Positions 62,813 to 64,000 of a DNA stretch of 64,000 bases are shown here, in pieces (position 1 is the stretch's first letter; the number at the start of each line of letters is the position of its first letter). Position numbers and translations under genes: made by a program. The stretch comes from Pseudomonadota bacterium (GTDB lineage Bacteria > Pseudomonadota > Alphaproteobacteria > Rhizobiales > Rhizobiaceae). Location: contig JAEWDP010000113.1 in assembly GCA_023390055.1 (NCBI GenBank), positions 62,001 through 126,000 on the forward strand, written 5' to 3'. The notes beneath the pieces were generated by a model. It saw only the letters and a list, made by a program, of their open reading frames with translations, was not told where the DNA came from and ran no database searches.

Positions 62813-63988
62813 TCAATTAAGCGTCAAGCGTCGGATACCATCATCCAACTCATAGATGGCGCAGACGATGTGGTACAAAGAGCTTGCAGGTGAGGGTTCA
62901 TCTACAAGAATACCAGTTTCATTCATTTTATCGTGCCACAGCCCGGGCTTATTGACCGAAAAAAATGCTTTAAGTGCGTCACAGGCGCGCAACGCAGATA
63001 TGATATATCTACTTCGTTCTTTTGGGTCTTCCGCAAGTAGTGCCAACGAGATAGCGCCCTTGAGCCACTCGGCTTGTGGCCATAGCCGGGCCATGGGATC
63101 TGCTACTGAGAAATCATCCAAAACCGACATCACCGCCACCTGTCTCCTCGAGCAAATTCCGTATGTTTCTCCGAATTCAAATAAACGGTGAGCAGCTGCA
63201 AGCCCTTTGTGATGGTCACGTCGTTGTCCCCATTTCGCGAGGAGCCAGGCCCACTCAAACTGATGGCCCGGTTCTATAATCTTGCCTTTCGGACCCGCAA
63301 GGGGAGCCCAACTCAGGTCGAAAAACTCTCGCAAAGCTCCGGTTTCAGCGTCGATGAATCGTGTCAGACAAAGATGTGCGAGCTCGTCCGAAAACGTGCG
63401 CCACATTTCACCGTCAAAACCTGGCGATATTTCACAGGCTAGACTTGCTTCAAACAAATGCATGTGTGGATTCGAGCGAAGCGGCGTTCTGTATGGAATG
63501 GCTTCATGAAAGCCTCCATCTTCATGCCGGTGGCGCTGTCGTAAAAGCCGCAACATGTCTCTTGCACGTCTGCTCATTTCTTCTGAATGAGTGGGAAACG
63601 ATTTGGCGACATAAGCGAAAGCTAGAATGGCAAAGGCTTGATTGTACAGATCAAAGCTTGGGTCTACGAGTTCGCCATTCCGGTTGGAAACTGCACCGTA
63701 GTAGCCGCTCTGCGTCAGAAAACTGCGGTCAAATTCTTCTATCCCTTTGAAGACCGCAGTTGCCCAGTCGCCCTGCCAGCCGTTCAAGCCAGCATTGGCG
63801 AAACAATAAATCTGCCGCGGGAAGACTCGTGCACGCGTAGGCTCTTCAGTCGGATGTCCGTCCTCTGAAATTGCTTCCGCAAAACAGCCTACTCCGGACC
63901 TGAAGCCGGTCTGCAACCAAAGTGGTAAAGCCTTCTCGTGAAGCCAAAGCCCCAGTGATTTGGATTCCTCCACCAACGTACCAATCAT
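62813..63988 (-). CDS. AGE-family sugar epimerase/isomerase
   Basis: A protein of at least 391 residues with the alpha/alpha-barrel of N-acylglucosamine 2-epimerases. Histidine-bearing motifs of the active site are HMHLFEAS and IEPGHQFEWAWLL; ARVFPRQIYCFANAG is an early helix-loop signature. Relatives epimerise GlcNAc to ManNAc or isomerise mannose and fructose. In this operon the product should feed the NeuB-family synthase. The ATG at 63988 is 12 bases from the window end with no stop upstream in frame, so the true start could lie outside the window. Confidence 0.83.
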   Translation of the reverse strand: MIGTLVEESKSLGLWLHEKALPLWLQTGFRSGVGCFAEAISEDGHPTEEPTRARVFPRQIYCFANAGLNGWQGDWATAVFKGIEEFDRSFLTQSGYYGAVSNRNGELVDPSFDLYNQAFAILAFAYVAKSFPTHSEEMSRRARDMLRLLRQRHRHEDGGFHEAIPYRTPLRSNPHMHLFEASLACEISPGFDGEMWRTFSDELAHLCLTRFIDAETGALREFFDLSWAPLAGPKGKIIEPGHQFEWAWLLAKWGQRRDHHKGLAAAHRLFEFGETYGICSRRQVAVMSVLDDFSVADPMARLWPQAEWLKGAISLALLAEDPKERSRYIISALRACDALKAFFSVNKPGLWHDKMNETGILVDEPSPASSLYHIVCAIYELDDGIRRLTLN

Positions 63989-64000
63989 AATGAACTCACT

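Noticed and set aside
1..64000. tRNA, rRNA or intact insertion sequence
   Set aside because: None recognised on reading both strands; only broken integrase and restriction-gene fragments were found.

Overview
The window reads as a chromosome or large-replicon segment of an alphaproteobacterium of the Rhizobiaceae (Rhizobium, Agrobacterium or Ensifer type). The pointers are an rkp-1-type K-antigen locus (rkpA-G-H-I-J), an hFixL/FxkR/FixK oxygen-signalling set, OpgC, a sodium-symporter/hybrid-kinase fusion, and many ABC, TTT and LysR-linked catabolic operons. No rRNA, tRNA or CRISPR array was seen. The assignment rests on gene content only.

1-9.0 kb, small-molecule catabolism. The 3' end of a mannonate/fructuronate-type dehydrogenase is followed by a perfect hairpin. 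A minus-strand operon tctC-tctB-tctA-ligJ (tripartite tricarboxylate transporter plus a 4-oxalomesaconate hydratase) is divergent from a LysR regulator with two DNA-binding domains. A second LysR gene is divergent from a D-cysteine desulfhydrase/L-cysteate lyase-like enzyme and an Asp/Glu racemase-family protein.

9.1-20.6 kb, non-phosphorylative L-fucose (or similar 6-deoxy/aldose) catabolism. Enzymes present are an aldo-keto reductase, lactonase, L-fuconate dehydratase, 2-keto-3-deoxy-L-fuconate dehydrogenase-type SDR and mutarotase, plus a zinc dehydrogenase. A ribose-type ABC importer, a divergent GntR/FCD regulator and a UxaA-family enzyme complete the set. The FAH-family hydrolase that ends the known Xanthomonas route is missing here.

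20.6-29.5 kb, housekeeping and envelope: opgC, a 1168-residue symporter/PAS/kinase/receiver protein, mscL, an aminotransferase, galE and two small hypothetical genes.

29.5-35.8 kb, oxygen signalling: an OmpR-type regulator (FxkR-like) divergent from fixK and a hybrid FixL with an apparently intact haem pocket. The fxkR-fixK intergenic region carries GTTACA-N4-GTTACA, the published K-box. A periplasmic protein and a chemoreceptor ending in SWEEF follow.

35.8-39.2 kb, accessory and decayed DNA: a frameshifted nucleotidyltransferase-fold gene, an HsdR fragment abutting an integrase fragment, an XRE regulator preceded by repeats of CTTAAGACGACAT, and two unrecognised genes.

39.2-64 kb, a capsule (K-antigen) locus: outer-membrane export lipoprotein, a 2476-residue fatty-acid/polyketide synthase RkpA, RkpG, RkpH, RkpI, RkpJ, KpsM-KpsT-KpsE, two separate single-module KpsC-like proteins, a putative glycosyltransferase, and a nonulosonic-acid cassette. 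The cassette has a NeuA-HAD fusion, a short NeuB-family synthase without the SAF domain and an AGE-family isomerase. Together they imply a lipid-linked, ABC-exported capsule containing a sialic-acid-like or Kdn-like sugar.

Many start codons were moved from the longest open frame to an internal start with a better ribosome-binding site; the reasons are given per gene.
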